This document shows positions 28,417 to 36,810 of a DNA stretch of 64,000 nucleotides, piece after piece. Position 1 is the first letter of the stretch; every line of letters starts with the position of its first letter. Both the position numbers and the translations under genes were made by a program. This DNA is from SHAN690 sp041391765 (GTDB lineage Bacteria; Bacteroidota; Bacteroidia; Flavobacteriales_G; Salibacteraceae): positions 1-64,000 of the forward strand of contig JAWKNJ010000023.1 of assembly GCA_041391765.1 (NCBI GenBank). Direction: 5' to 3'. The notes under the pieces are model-generated. The model was not told where the DNA came from. It ran no database searches and saw nothing but the letters and a program-made list of their open reading frames with translations.

Positions 28417-28845
28417 TCAGAAATCCCGCTCTTGCAGAATTGAGCCATCCATATTGTAGAAAGTCCAGTGTCCGCTTTTCTTATCATTCGAGAAATAGCC
28501 TTCATAGCGCTTTTTACCGTCCGGCCAGTACACTTCCTTTTTTCCCTCCATGAGGCCATTTTGATATACTCCCAAACTCCAGAGGGTCCCGGTCTTGTAA
28601 TAGTATCGCCATTCTCCGTGCCGTTTGCCCTGCTCATCCAAGCCACCCTCGTACTCTAAAACACCGTCCTCGTAGAATTTTTCTTCGCGCTGCTTGATCT
28701 TCTTTCCATCCTTTTCCAAGTAGTAAGCCACCAGTTTCGGTTGTTCTGGCGTCCATGCCTTCTCAACGACTCGTTCGGGTTTTTGCTCGCATGCGCTCAT
28801 TATAAACGCAAGCATGGCAAGGATGCTGACAAAGATTCGATTCAT
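28417..28845 (-). CDS. MORN-repeat lipoprotein (YwqK-like)
   Basis: 142 residues; leader with lipobox MSAC (Cys19). The mature part contains three or four MORN_2-type repeats: YEDGVLEYEGGLDEQGKRHG, YYKTGTLWSLGVYQNGLMEG, YWPDGKKRYEGYFSNDKKSG and YNMDGSI. Proteins with this repeat are often named YwqK-family antitoxins, but there is no toxin gene here, so that name is not supported. Likely anchored to the outer or inner membrane facing the periplasm. It lies between the GT-C-like gene and dnaG on the same strand. Confidence 0.82.
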   Translation of the reverse strand: MNRIFVSILAMLAFIMSACEQKPERVVEKAWTPEQPKLVAYYLEKDGKKIKQREEKFYEDGVLEYEGGLDEQGKRHGEWRYYYKTGTLWSLGVYQNGLMEGKKEVYWPDGKKRYEGYFSNDKKSGHWTFYNMDGSILQERDF

Positions 28846-28866
28846 GCAGCGAATGTAGAAACCGAT

Positions 28867-30630
28867 CTATGATCTGGAATACATAATTAGTTTAAGATCC
28901 TTCAAGTGAAACGTATCTGAAACATCTCTAACCAAGAGCTGGAACTTGGCGTTTGGTTCGTTGATCATCTCCCATTTGAACCCATAACTTCCAGTTTGTA
29001 ATTTATCTGTTCCCTCCATCTCGAATTGAAACAAGGGCACCCCGTGAATGAAGTGCGGCTCGGAAGGGTTGTCGGAAACAATTCTGGCAATCATGGATCC
29101 GTTTTCGTCAAGAGCGAATTCGTTTTCGAAGGACACCCTGCATACATCAAACCAGCCGCGGCTATAGAGACTATCCAACGGTAGGGAGAAAATTACGCGT
29201 TCGCTGGCCTCCTTGATCGTTATATCTCCGACCAAAACTTCATGAACCTTTTTCAGCTTATTGTATTGAGGATTTCGACCCCAAATCCAATATCTGTACT
29301 TCAGGTCTGTTTTCAGGAATACCTTCCAGTAACTTTCTTTATTCATTCGATGCCAATGGAGAATAAAATGCTGATACTGATATGTTTGAATAAGATTAAA
29401 TGGAACGCTTAAAGACATGATCAGGGTCAAAATCGCGACTTTCCAGATGGCCAAAGCTGAGAACATCATACCTATTACCAGAAAAAAAAGCGGCAAATAA
29501 TCAATAAAAGGTCGCTGGCCAAAGCTTGCACCATAATCCCATGACCACCATGCTGATGAAACGTAGACCACAGCAACGAACCAAAACAACCAAGTTAGCG
29601 CCTCATACACCCTTTTTTGGCTAAACATCCAGACCACAGCAACAAGGCTAAAAAGCAAAACCGGGTAATAAACGAAAAGCCCCTTTTGATAGCTGAATAG
29701 AAGATCGGCCCATCTGGGCTGAAGAAAATTGAATCCTTCGTTTTGATAGGAATACAGAATGAAATCTCCGGTTTGGAGATACCAAAGTATGAACTGAATA
29801 CTTGCAACTCCGCTAAAAGCGATAACCCCAAGGATTACTTGAATTGGGTTAGCAATCAATGAGCTCAACCGCTCTCTTATGACTTGGGTTGATCCCGCCA
29901 GAAAAGGCAAGGCAAGAATTACTAAAACGTTGACTTGCCGCAGCAAAAACACCATTCCAAACAAAGCGGCTGCGCAAATAAGGTATCTAAAGCTTCTGCC
30001 TTCAAACCAAGCCTTGCTCGTATATAAAAACGCGCACATGGCCGACATTGAATAGACATGACTGAAGGCGGCATCGAAGTAGGAATAATGCAAGACCCCT
30101 GTTCCAAATACCATGGTAATCTGCATCACAAAAATTAACCAGGGCTTAATCAAATAAAGCGCACAGAGGAGTCGAAAGAAAATCAATCCCAGAAAAACAT
30201 AGAATAAAGCTCCGTAGAAAACCGCCATTTGAAAAGGTTTCTCATATCCAGAAAGCTGAGTTTGATCGGGTAAGGTGCTTAATGTTGCCAGAAAAAAAGG
30301 TGCGAGCATCAGCGCCTCACCACAAGAATATTTATTCACGTTGCGCTCACCATAAGGTAAGTAGATTCCGAAGGCCACTTTGCCATTTTCAAGACTTCTG
30401 GTCCGTTCAAATTCTTCGGGATTACGCAGGATGGTAAAATCTTTTCGAACCAGATCATTCTCAATGAAAATTGATACGAGATAATCATAGTAACCAAAGC
30501 CATCGGATTTGATTGTCTCCTTGTTGTTTCCCAAAAAATTGTTGAAAACAAGGATCATCAGGCATATCAGAAAAACCTCTGAAACGCACCAGCGGTATAG
30601 GATTCTTAGATAACTTGATCCAGGTTTCAA
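28867..30630 (-). CDS. GT-C-like multi-pass membrane protein (putative glycosyltransferase)
   Basis: 587 residues, TTG start at 30630, three bases after the stop of the pentapeptide gene. About ten membrane segments occupy residues 15-420. The first periplasmic loop has KSDGFGYYDYL, resembling the acidic loop motif of GT39/GT-C glycosyltransferases that use lipid-linked sugars, and is followed by a loop with LPYGERNVNKYSCGEA. The last 130 residues form a soluble periplasmic domain. A transferase role is inferred from topology and this loop; acceptor and donor are unknown. Confidence 0.65.
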   Translation of the reverse strand: MKPGSSYLRILYRWCVSEVFLICLMILVFNNFLGNNKETIKSDGFGYYDYLVSIFIENDLVRKDFTILRNPEEFERTRSLENGKVAFGIYLPYGERNVNKYSCGEALMLAPFFLATLSTLPDQTQLSGYEKPFQMAVFYGALFYVFLGLIFFRLLCALYLIKPWLIFVMQITMVFGTGVLHYSYFDAAFSHVYSMSAMCAFLYTSKAWFEGRSFRYLICAAALFGMVFLLRQVNVLVILALPFLAGSTQVIRERLSSLIANPIQVILGVIAFSGVASIQFILWYLQTGDFILYSYQNEGFNFLQPRWADLLFSYQKGLFVYYPVLLFSLVAVVWMFSQKRVYEALTWLFWFVAVVYVSSAWWSWDYGASFGQRPFIDYLPLFFLVIGMMFSALAIWKVAILTLIMSLSVPFNLIQTYQYQHFILHWHRMNKESYWKVFLKTDLKYRYWIWGRNPQYNKLKKVHEVLVGDITIKEASERVIFSLPLDSLYSRGWFDVCRVSFENEFALDENGSMIARIVSDNPSEPHFIHGVPLFQFEMEGTDKLQTGSYGFKWEMINEPNAKFQLLVRDVSDTFHLKDLKLIMYSRS

Positions 30631-30633
30631 CGA

Positions 30634-31212
30634 TTATGAATTCGAAATTTCTACCTGAAAGACTTCAACTAATCCTCTTAACCCGTCTTCTGAAAACCGT
30701 GCTCCTTTAACGCGATTATCAGTGGGATCGATGCTGAAATTATAGGCAGTTCTAAAATCACACTTTTCTAGGTTTGTGTTTTCGAACTTTGCCATCATCA
30801 GGTCGCTACCCTCGAAGGTTGTATGCGACAAATCGGCTCCCGTAAACTCCACTTCTTTCAAACTGCAATCCGTGAATTTGGTACTCTTGAGTTTCCGCTC
30901 ATAAAACTGACTTAAGTCAAGTTGAGACCGCTCAAACCTCACATTAAAAAGGAACTCATTGCAAGAATCAAACGCCAAGCCCATCAGCTTGCATTGCACA
31001 AAAGACACATCGCGCAAAGCGCAATTGATCAGTTTAACATTGGTCAGATCGCATCCGATAAATTCACATTCGGTAAAAATGGCATCACTCAGGTCGGCAC
31101 CTTGAAAATTAACACCCTGAAACGTACACGCGTCATAGTCATTGCCGCAAAGTGATTGCCTTGAAAAGTCTTGCTTTTCAAATGTCTCATCGTTAAATTT
31201 TTGCTCAGCCAT
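30634..31212 (-). CDS. Pentapeptide-repeat protein
   Basis: 192 residues from ATG 31212. No signal peptide, so cytoplasmic. Pentapeptide repeats of the A(D/N)LxF type run through most of the length, e.g. FQGVNFQGADLSDAIF, CEFIGCDLTNVKL, FTGADLSHTTFEGSDL and FENTNLEKCDF. This would form a right-handed quadrilateral beta-helix. The C-terminus (FSIDPTDNRVKGARFSEDGL) is a cap seen in the Qnr/McbG-like branch. Some members of that branch protect DNA gyrase, but most have no known role and nothing here proves such activity. It is divergent from pheT with 69 bases between the starts. Confidence 0.85.
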   Translation of the reverse strand: MAEQKFNDETFEKQDFSRQSLCGNDYDACTFQGVNFQGADLSDAIFTECEFIGCDLTNVKLINCALRDVSFVQCKLMGLAFDSCNEFLFNVRFERSQLDLSQFYERKLKSTKFTDCSLKEVEFTGADLSHTTFEGSDLMMAKFENTNLEKCDFRTAYNFSIDPTDNRVKGARFSEDGLRGLVEVFQVEISNS

Positions 31213-31281
31213 CAAGCAAATGTGAGACTTTACGCTGCAATTCGACCATGTATCTAACTTCGCAGGCCTTATTTCCAACAC

Positions 31282-33720
31282 ATGAAGATTTCCTATAACT
31301 GGCTAAGTCAGTACATCCACCTTGAAGAATCACCAAAAGAGGTTGCCGAATTGCTTACGAGCATCGGGCTTGAAGTGGAGGGAATTGAGCGATTTGAGTC
31401 TCTTAAGGGCGGATTGCAAGGCTTAGTCGTTGGTGAGGTAGTGGAAAAATGGCAACACCCCAATGCTGATCGATTGAGCTGCACCAAGGTAAACATCGGC
31501 TCGGGCGAATTACTCCCTATTGTATGTGGCGCCCCCAATGTGGCTGAAGGACAAAAAGTGATTGTCGCAACGGTTGGTACAATACTTTATCCGTCTGGAG
31601 GTGAATCATTTGAAATCAAAAAGGCAAAAATCCGAGGTGAGGAAAGCGAGGGAATGATATGCGCTGAGGATGAAATTGGATTGGGAAGCAATCATGATGG
31701 CATCATGGTTCTCGATCCCCAAACTAAAGTCGGAACTCCTGCCGCAACGATCTTCGACATTGAAACTGACCACGTGTTTGAAATTGGCCTGACTCCCAAC
31801 CGAGCTGATGCAGCTTCGCATTTCGGAGTTGCTAGGGACTTACGCGCTGCGCTGATTCACAGAAAGGGAAAGAAAGCTGATTTGTGTCGTCCATCTGTTG
31901 ACGACCTGAAACCGGCTAAAACGCACGATGCCATTCCTGTTTTAGTTGAAAATTCCGAGGCTTGCCCTAGGTATGTCGGGGTGACCATTTCTAATTTGAG
32001 GGTTCAACCTTCTCCTCAGTGGCTGCAGAATAAATTGAAGGCAATTGGAGTGCGTTCAATCAACAATGTGGTAGATGTGACGAACTACGTGAATCACGCC
32101 TTCGGGCAGCCGCTGCACGCCTTTGATGCGTCAAAAATTGACGGACGAAAAGTGATTGTGAAGACCCTTCCTTCAAAGAGCAAGTTTCTGTCATTGGATG
32201 AAGTTGAACGGGAACTGGATGCCAACGATTTGATGATTTGTAACGCTTCCGAAGGCATGTGCATTGCAGGGGTGTTTGGTGGAGCAAAATCAGGGGTGAC
32301 TGAATCCACCACTGAGGTGTTTTTGGAAAGCGCATATTTTAATCCTGTTTGGATTCGAAAAACTGCTAAACGCCATGCGTTGCATACCGATGCGTCATTC
32401 CGTTTCGAACGAGGTATTGACCCGAACATTACGCTTTACGCAGCAAAATTGGCCGCTAAAATGATCACTGAGATCGGAGGCGGTGAAATCTCAAGCCACT
32501 TCAGCGACACACACCCTGAGCCATTTGAAGGCTTCTCTGTAACGTACGATGCAGCAAAGGCGAATAGATTTATAGGGCTTGACATTCCAGAAAAAGACAC
32601 AGAGCAGATTTTAAATGTTCTAGATATTCAGGTAATTGACAAAAAGGGTAGTGAATGGCACTTGATTGTACCTCCCTTCAAGGTCGATGTTGCCCGAGAA
32701 GCAGATGTTGTGGAAGAAGTCCTTCGAATATTCGGCTATGATGCTGTGCCCTTCACATCTCAAATCAAATCGACCATCAAGGACATGAAACCCTCAGCAT
32801 CTTCCTTAGCCAAACAAGCAGTAACCAATCTCTTAGTTGGAAACGGTTTTCTAGAATGCATGTCAAACTCCATGGTGGATGAACGATTTGGTATGTTGTC
32901 ACAAGAGTGGCCTCAAAATGCAGTCGTTAAGGTAAACAACCCCCTCAGTTCTGAAATGGGCATCATGCGCCCCGCATTGATTTTTTCTGCCCTTCAAAAT
33001 GCCTCTTATAACCTGAATCGCCAGCAACATAATTTGAAGCACTTCGAATTTGGCAATATCTATCGCAATGCTGAAAAAGGGTTTTATGAAGAGGAAAGAC
33101 TGGGAATTACAGTAAGCGGACTGCAAATCAGCAACAATTGGCGAATTACGGATACTCCGGCTGACTGGTATTTCCTTAAAGGAAGCCTGGAGCAAATCTT
33201 ATTGAGACTTGGAATCAACACCGGCAAAATCAAAGCGGTTGAAACCACCAACGACTGGTTCGAATATGGCATGGATTGGCTAATTGGAGACAAGGTCATA
33301 ATGAGCGGAGGTTCGGTGTCCTCTAAATTCAAAAAGACTTTCGACATCAAACAGCGTGATGTGTTCTATTTGGAAATGAGATGGAATGATTTCATTGCCT
33401 TGCGCAGCGACAAAATCAACATTGGTGATCTTCCAAAGTATCCTGAAGTGAAGCGCGATTTAGCACTATTAGTGGGACAAGCAACTCAGTACGCAGAATT
33501 GGAACATCTCGCCTATCAAACGGAAAAGAAGCTCCTTCGCAACGTTAGCCTGTTTGATGTGTATGAAGGCAAAGGCCTACCAGCTGGCAAAAAAAGTTAT
33601 GCCCTCTCATTCAGCCTTCGCGATGAGAATAAGACACTTACGGACGAGGAAGTGGAAAAGTGCATTCAGCGATTACTCGAGCGATTCAAGCGGGAAACAG
33701 GAGCTGAATTGAGAGGTTAG
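31282..33720 (+). CDS. pheT: Phenylalanyl-tRNA synthetase beta subunit
   Basis: 812 residues, the size expected for bacterial PheT. It forms the alpha2-beta2 enzyme that charges tRNA-Phe. Domains in order: N-terminal segment, tRNA-binding OB domain (GLVVGEVVEKWQHPNADRLS, about residues 48-150), B3/B4 editing domain (about 210-390), B5 (about 405-475), the inactive core-like domain, and the C-terminal FDX-ACB domain (YPEVKRDLALLV, about 720-812). pheS is not in the window, so the two subunit genes are separated, which is usual in this phylum. TAACTTCG at 31255-31262, 20 bases upstream, is one base from the local -7 consensus. Confidence 0.96.
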   Translation: MKISYNWLSQYIHLEESPKEVAELLTSIGLEVEGIERFESLKGGLQGLVVGEVVEKWQHPNADRLSCTKVNIGSGELLPIVCGAPNVAEGQKVIVATVGTILYPSGGESFEIKKAKIRGEESEGMICAEDEIGLGSNHDGIMVLDPQTKVGTPAATIFDIETDHVFEIGLTPNRADAASHFGVARDLRAALIHRKGKKADLCRPSVDDLKPAKTHDAIPVLVENSEACPRYVGVTISNLRVQPSPQWLQNKLKAIGVRSINNVVDVTNYVNHAFGQPLHAFDASKIDGRKVIVKTLPSKSKFLSLDEVERELDANDLMICNASEGMCIAGVFGGAKSGVTESTTEVFLESAYFNPVWIRKTAKRHALHTDASFRFERGIDPNITLYAAKLAAKMITEIGGGEISSHFSDTHPEPFEGFSVTYDAAKANRFIGLDIPEKDTEQILNVLDIQVIDKKGSEWHLIVPPFKVDVAREADVVEEVLRIFGYDAVPFTSQIKSTIKDMKPSASSLAKQAVTNLLVGNGFLECMSNSMVDERFGMLSQEWPQNAVVKVNNPLSSEMGIMRPALIFSALQNASYNLNRQQHNLKHFEFGNIYRNAEKGFYEEERLGITVSGLQISNNWRITDTPADWYFLKGSLEQILLRLGINTGKIKAVETTNDWFEYGMDWLIGDKVIMSGGSVSSKFKKTFDIKQRDVFYLEMRWNDFIALRSDKINIGDLPKYPEVKRDLALLVGQATQYAELEHLAYQTEKKLLRNVSLFDVYEGKGLPAGKKSYALSFSLRDENKTLTDEEVEKCIQRLLERFKRETGAELRG

Positions 33721-33722
33721 TT

Positions 33723-34268
33723 TTACAAACACTCCGCCTGACGCATCAACACCTCAGGAAAGTCCGCATCATGATCGGTAAATTTTGATTCTGACCAAAA
33801 TATTCTGAGCTTTTTAACGGGAGTAGACTTGAATTTTTCGAATTCTTCATCCGTCAATCTGTAGCTGGTTTCATAGGTAGTAGACTTCATCTTCGCATCC
33901 ACTTGACCCGGATCAGCTTCTCGCGCCTTCAACTCGATGATCTCACCTCCATCGATGATTACTTTGATGGGATATCCAACGCCTATTTGACCGTAAACCT
34001 TATCAGCCTTCATTGATTTTACCTCAACCGTAAAGCTCAACTCCTTACTGCCACTAAGATTACCAAGTGACACACGACCAATCACATTCTTATTTTCACC
34101 TCCTGATTTGAGTTCCGGGTCAAACGTCCTGAACCAAGTCTCAAAGGCCATCTTCCTTTGACTAATCCCCAGACTTGGATCCTCATTATTGACACGATAA
34201 TTACATTCTTGAGAGAACGCCTGCCCAGCCAGAAAAGCCAGACAGATAAACATTTGAACACTTTTCAT
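33723..34268 (-). CDS. Secreted protein of unknown function
   Basis: 181 residues from ATG 34268, selected because a signal peptide follows directly (MKSVQMFICLAFLAGQAFSQ). The mature part is charged and strand-rich, with LSFTVEVKSMKADKVYGQIG and VDAKMKSTTYETSYRLTDEEF. I do not recognise a family. The gene is convergent with pheT, their stops separated by two bases. It is probably periplasmic or secreted; nothing in its surroundings suggests a role. Confidence 0.6.
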   Translation of the reverse strand: MKSVQMFICLAFLAGQAFSQECNYRVNNEDPSLGISQRKMAFETWFRTFDPELKSGGENKNVIGRVSLGNLSGSKELSFTVEVKSMKADKVYGQIGVGYPIKVIIDGGEIIELKAREADPGQVDAKMKSTTYETSYRLTDEEFEKFKSTPVKKLRIFWSESKFTDHDADFPEVLMRQAECL

Positions 34269-34440
34269 TCCGTAGATTATTGGAGGGCCAAAGTATGGCA
34301 TTGAACCTACTTGCCCAAGAAGTTAGCCTAATCTTAATAGCAAAATTTTATATCGTTTGGTTTAAATTTTCAGCATAAAATATTGCACGTCACTTGCTAA
34401 TCCCATCTAATCTTTCCACATTCACAAAAAACTAGAAAAC

Positions 34441-34917
34441 ATGATTCGAAAAATGGATCAGATAGACCGAAAAATTCTGCGCGTATTGCAAGAAAACGGT
34501 CGTATTTCAAATCTTGATCTCAGCAAGGAGGTAGAACTCACTCCAGCCCCGACATTAGAACGAGTAAGAAAATTGGAGCGCGAACGAGTCATCGAAGGTT
34601 ATCACGCACAAGTAAATCTAGCCAAGCTGGGTATCACTATCAAAGCGCTGATTCAAATCACCCTGCAACGACAACAAGATGTGAGCATTTACAAGTTCAT
34701 TGAAGCCATCATGCAAATTCCTGAGATCGTTGAATGTCACCAAGTAACCGGTGAATTTGACTACATGTTGCGCGTTCTAACATCTGATATTGAAGCATTG
34801 GATAAATTGATTACCAATAAGATCAGCAAGATTCCAGAGGTGGGTCACATTAAATCGCACATCATTTTGAGCGAGATCAAAAAATCTCGCGTTGTTCCAA
34901 TGTTTAGCGAAGATTGA
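34441..34917 (+). CDS. Lrp/AsnC-family transcriptional regulator
   Basis: 158 residues; translation could also begin at ATG 34453 (MDQIDRK). The N-terminal winged helix (IDRKILRVLQENGRISNLDL, recognition helix PAPTLERVRKLER) is followed by the RAM ligand-binding domain (about residues 65-150, with ECHQVTGEFDYMLRV). Family members are leucine- or other amino-acid-responsive regulators that form octamers. The target genes are not evident. The stop overlaps the ATG of the YjbR-type gene by one base (TGATG). The 172-base upstream region is AT-rich and probably contains its promoter. Confidence 0.92.
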   Translation: MIRKMDQIDRKILRVLQENGRISNLDLSKEVELTPAPTLERVRKLERERVIEGYHAQVNLAKLGITIKALIQITLQRQQDVSIYKFIEAIMQIPEIVECHQVTGEFDYMLRVLTSDIEALDKLITNKISKIPEVGHIKSHIILSEIKKSRVVPMFSED

Positions 34918-35279
34918 TGAATATCGAAGAGTTCCGAGAATACTGTATCAAAAAACCAGGGGTAACGGAGGAGCTACCCTTCGGGCCGGATACTCTCGTA
35001 TTCAAAGTGATGGGCAAAATGTTTGCGCTTTGCGACCTCAACCAATTTGATGGATTCAATGCCAAGTGCGACCCGGAACGAGCTGTTCAGCTACGTGAAC
35101 AATATCCGGATGGGATCAAACCAGGCTATCACATGAGCAAAATTCACTGGAACACGGTGAGCACACATGGCTGCGTACCAAGACAGCTGATGCAAGAATT
35201 GATTGATCACTCATATCAACTCATCGTTTCCTCATTGTCCAAGAAAGTTCAATTGGCACTCAAAGAAATGAGCCACTGA
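34917..35279 (+). CDS. MmcQ/YjbR-family protein
   Basis: 120 residues. Family hallmarks are the early KKPGVTEELPFGPDTLVFKV, the MFALCDLNQFDGFNAKCDPE strand pair, and a GIKPGYHMSKIHWNTV segment. The fold (CyaY-like, double-wing) is known and may bind DNA, but the biological role of the family is unknown. It is translationally coupled to the Lrp-type regulator. ATG 34917 was chosen over an upstream TTG at 34914. Confidence 0.88.
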   Translation: MNIEEFREYCIKKPGVTEELPFGPDTLVFKVMGKMFALCDLNQFDGFNAKCDPERAVQLREQYPDGIKPGYHMSKIHWNTVSTHGCVPRQLMQELIDHSYQLIVSSLSKKVQLALKEMSH

Positions 35280-35330
35280 TTATCTCTACTTGTTTCGTCC
35301 ATCATTTCTTTGCATCGCAAACACACCATT

Positions 35331-35903
35331 ATGAAGCGAATATTTTCCATGCTCGGCAACTATTTCATTCGAGGCGTAATTTTCCTCGTTCCTGTTGCTG
35401 CCACTATCTATGTCATCGTCCAAACATTCATTTTCATTGATGGTATCATTCCGTATGACATTCCTGGATTGGGGATTTTGACTTTACTCGTTACCCTGAC
35501 GCTGTTTGGTGTTTTGGCAAGCACGGTGCTAGCTCAACCACTTGTTATGCGGGGAAATCAAATTCTTGACAGTGCTCCATTGATCAAAACCATTTATACT
35601 TCCATCAAGGATTTATTATCCGCCTTCGTAGGAAATGAAAAACGTTTTGATCAACCCGTATTGGTAAAGCTCTATGAAAATGCGGCTGTACAAAAGCTTG
35701 GCTTCATGACATCAGATGATCTGAGCGAGCTCGGAATTCCAAGCGGTAAAGTGGCCGTATACCTTCCTCACAGCTACGCATTCTCCGGAAACCTCTTCAT
35801 CGTTCCCGCTGAGAACATCACCTTGATTGAAGCCAAGGCCGCTGACGTGATGAAGTTTATTGTAAGCGGTGGTGTCACCAAGATTAGCGAGATCGAGGAT
35901 TGA
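35331..35903 (+). CDS. DUF502 family membrane protein
   Basis: 190 residues. Two membrane helices (about 8-30 with FIRGVIFLVPVAATIYVI, and about 42-65) are followed by a soluble domain with the family signatures PLIKTIYTSIKDLL, and GKVAVYLPHSYAFSGNLFIV. DUF502 proteins are conserved in bacteria and plants (LIKE COV) but have no biochemical function assigned. The next gene starts with a TTG inside this gene's stop (TTGA), so the pair is coupled. ATG 35331 was chosen for its position 18 bases after a CTTTG -7-like element. Confidence 0.88.
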   Translation: MKRIFSMLGNYFIRGVIFLVPVAATIYVIVQTFIFIDGIIPYDIPGLGILTLLVTLTLFGVLASTVLAQPLVMRGNQILDSAPLIKTIYTSIKDLLSAFVGNEKRFDQPVLVKLYENAAVQKLGFMTSDDLSELGIPSGKVAVYLPHSYAFSGNLFIVPAENITLIEAKAADVMKFIVSGGVTKISEIED

Positions 35904-36808
35904 GCTTTTTTGAAACCCACAAGCACCAGCTCAGCCTCCACGGGGTTATTTTTCTGTGGGGCTTTACAGGCATTCTAGGCCGGCTCATTCAAGTCTCTTC
36001 CACCTCCATCGTATGGTGGAGAATACTGATTGCGGTTTCAGGATTGATTCTCTTCATGATTGTAGCTAAACGCAGCTTGCTAACAACTACCAATAACATT
36101 GTCAAGTACTTAATCACCGGGTGCATCACGGCTGGACATTGGGTGTTTTTCTTCGAGGCGCTGAAGGTTTCCAATGTCTCCATTACGCTGACCTCGCTCG
36201 CATCAACTTCGCTTTTTGTGGCGCTGTTGGAGCCATTGTTCTTCAAACGCAAAGTCATCGGTTATGAAATCTTGTTTGGATTGCTCACCCTTGTTGGACT
36301 TGGATTGATTTTTCAAGCCGAAACTGAACATAGCCTAGGCGTTGTGCTTTCGCTCATTTCTGCATTTCTAGCCGCCCTATTTGGAACCCTAAATGGCGTT
36401 TATGTCAAGCATGACCGGCCATCTCTCATCACTGCCTATGAACTAATCGGTGGACTGATCGGCCTCACCATCTACTTGTACTTTTTAGGCGGGGCGGGTA
36501 TAGAAATTCCAATTGGAATTGACTGGGCTTGGTTAGCCATACTTGGATTGGTGTGTACATCCTTTGCCTTTGTGATTAGCATCGAAGTAATGAAAACGCT
36601 CAGTCCGTTCACCGTGAGCATTAGCATAAACATGGAGCCAATATATGCCATCATCTTCGCCTTGATCATCTTCAAGGAAGAAGAGTACATGAGTCCAATG
36701 TTCTATATCGGAGCGGCTTTGGTCATGAGTATGATCTTCATGAACAGCTATATCAAAAGAAAAAGCGCCACCAAAAGGCAGCGCTTTTCTAATAATATTC
36801 CGGCCTGA
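35900..36808 (+). CDS. EamA/DMT-family transporter
   Basis: 302 residues with ten predicted membrane helices arranged as two EamA repeats (about 10-140 and 155-290). Conserved pieces are FLWGFTGILGRL in TM1, WWRILIAVSGL in TM2, and SFAFVISIEVMKTLSPFTVSISINMEPIYA in the second repeat. DMT transporters export or import amino acids, nucleosides or other metabolites; the substrate cannot be told. Start is TTG 35900, overlapping the DUF502 stop (TTGA). The 3' end includes a hairpin that could serve as a terminator. Confidence 0.88.
   Translation: MSFFETHKHQLSLHGVIFLWGFTGILGRLIQVSSTSIVWWRILIAVSGLILFMIVAKRSLLTTTNNIVKYLITGCITAGHWVFFFEALKVSNVSITLTSLASTSLFVALLEPLFFKRKVIGYEILFGLLTLVGLGLIFQAETEHSLGVVLSLISAFLAALFGTLNGVYVKHDRPSLITAYELIGGLIGLTIYLYFLGGAGIEIPIGIDWAWLAILGLVCTSFAFVISIEVMKTLSPFTVSISINMEPIYAIIFALIIFKEEEYMSPMFYIGAALVMSMIFMNSYIKRKSATKRQRFSNNIPA
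36761..36788. terminator. Hairpin inside the 3' end of the EamA gene, probable bidirectional terminator
   Basis: AAAAGCGC (36761-36768) and GCGCTTTT (36781-36788) form a perfect 8-bp stem with a 12-base loop. The U-run on the plus strand and the matching A-run on the other side make it symmetric. It lies between the convergent EamA gene and the PKD gene, whose stop is at 36811. The last 20 bases of the EamA coding region come after it. Confidence 0.6.
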
Positions 36809-36810
36809 TT

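Noticed and set aside
28417..28845. Toxin-antitoxin system based on the YwqK-like lipoprotein
   Set aside because: MORN repeats alone give the antitoxin name in databases; no toxin gene is next to it and the protein is a lipoprotein.
30634..31212. Calling the pentapeptide protein a quinolone-resistance Qnr protein
   Set aside because: The repeat and cap resemble that branch, but the gyrase-contacting loops cannot be identified and most pentapeptide proteins have other or unknown roles.
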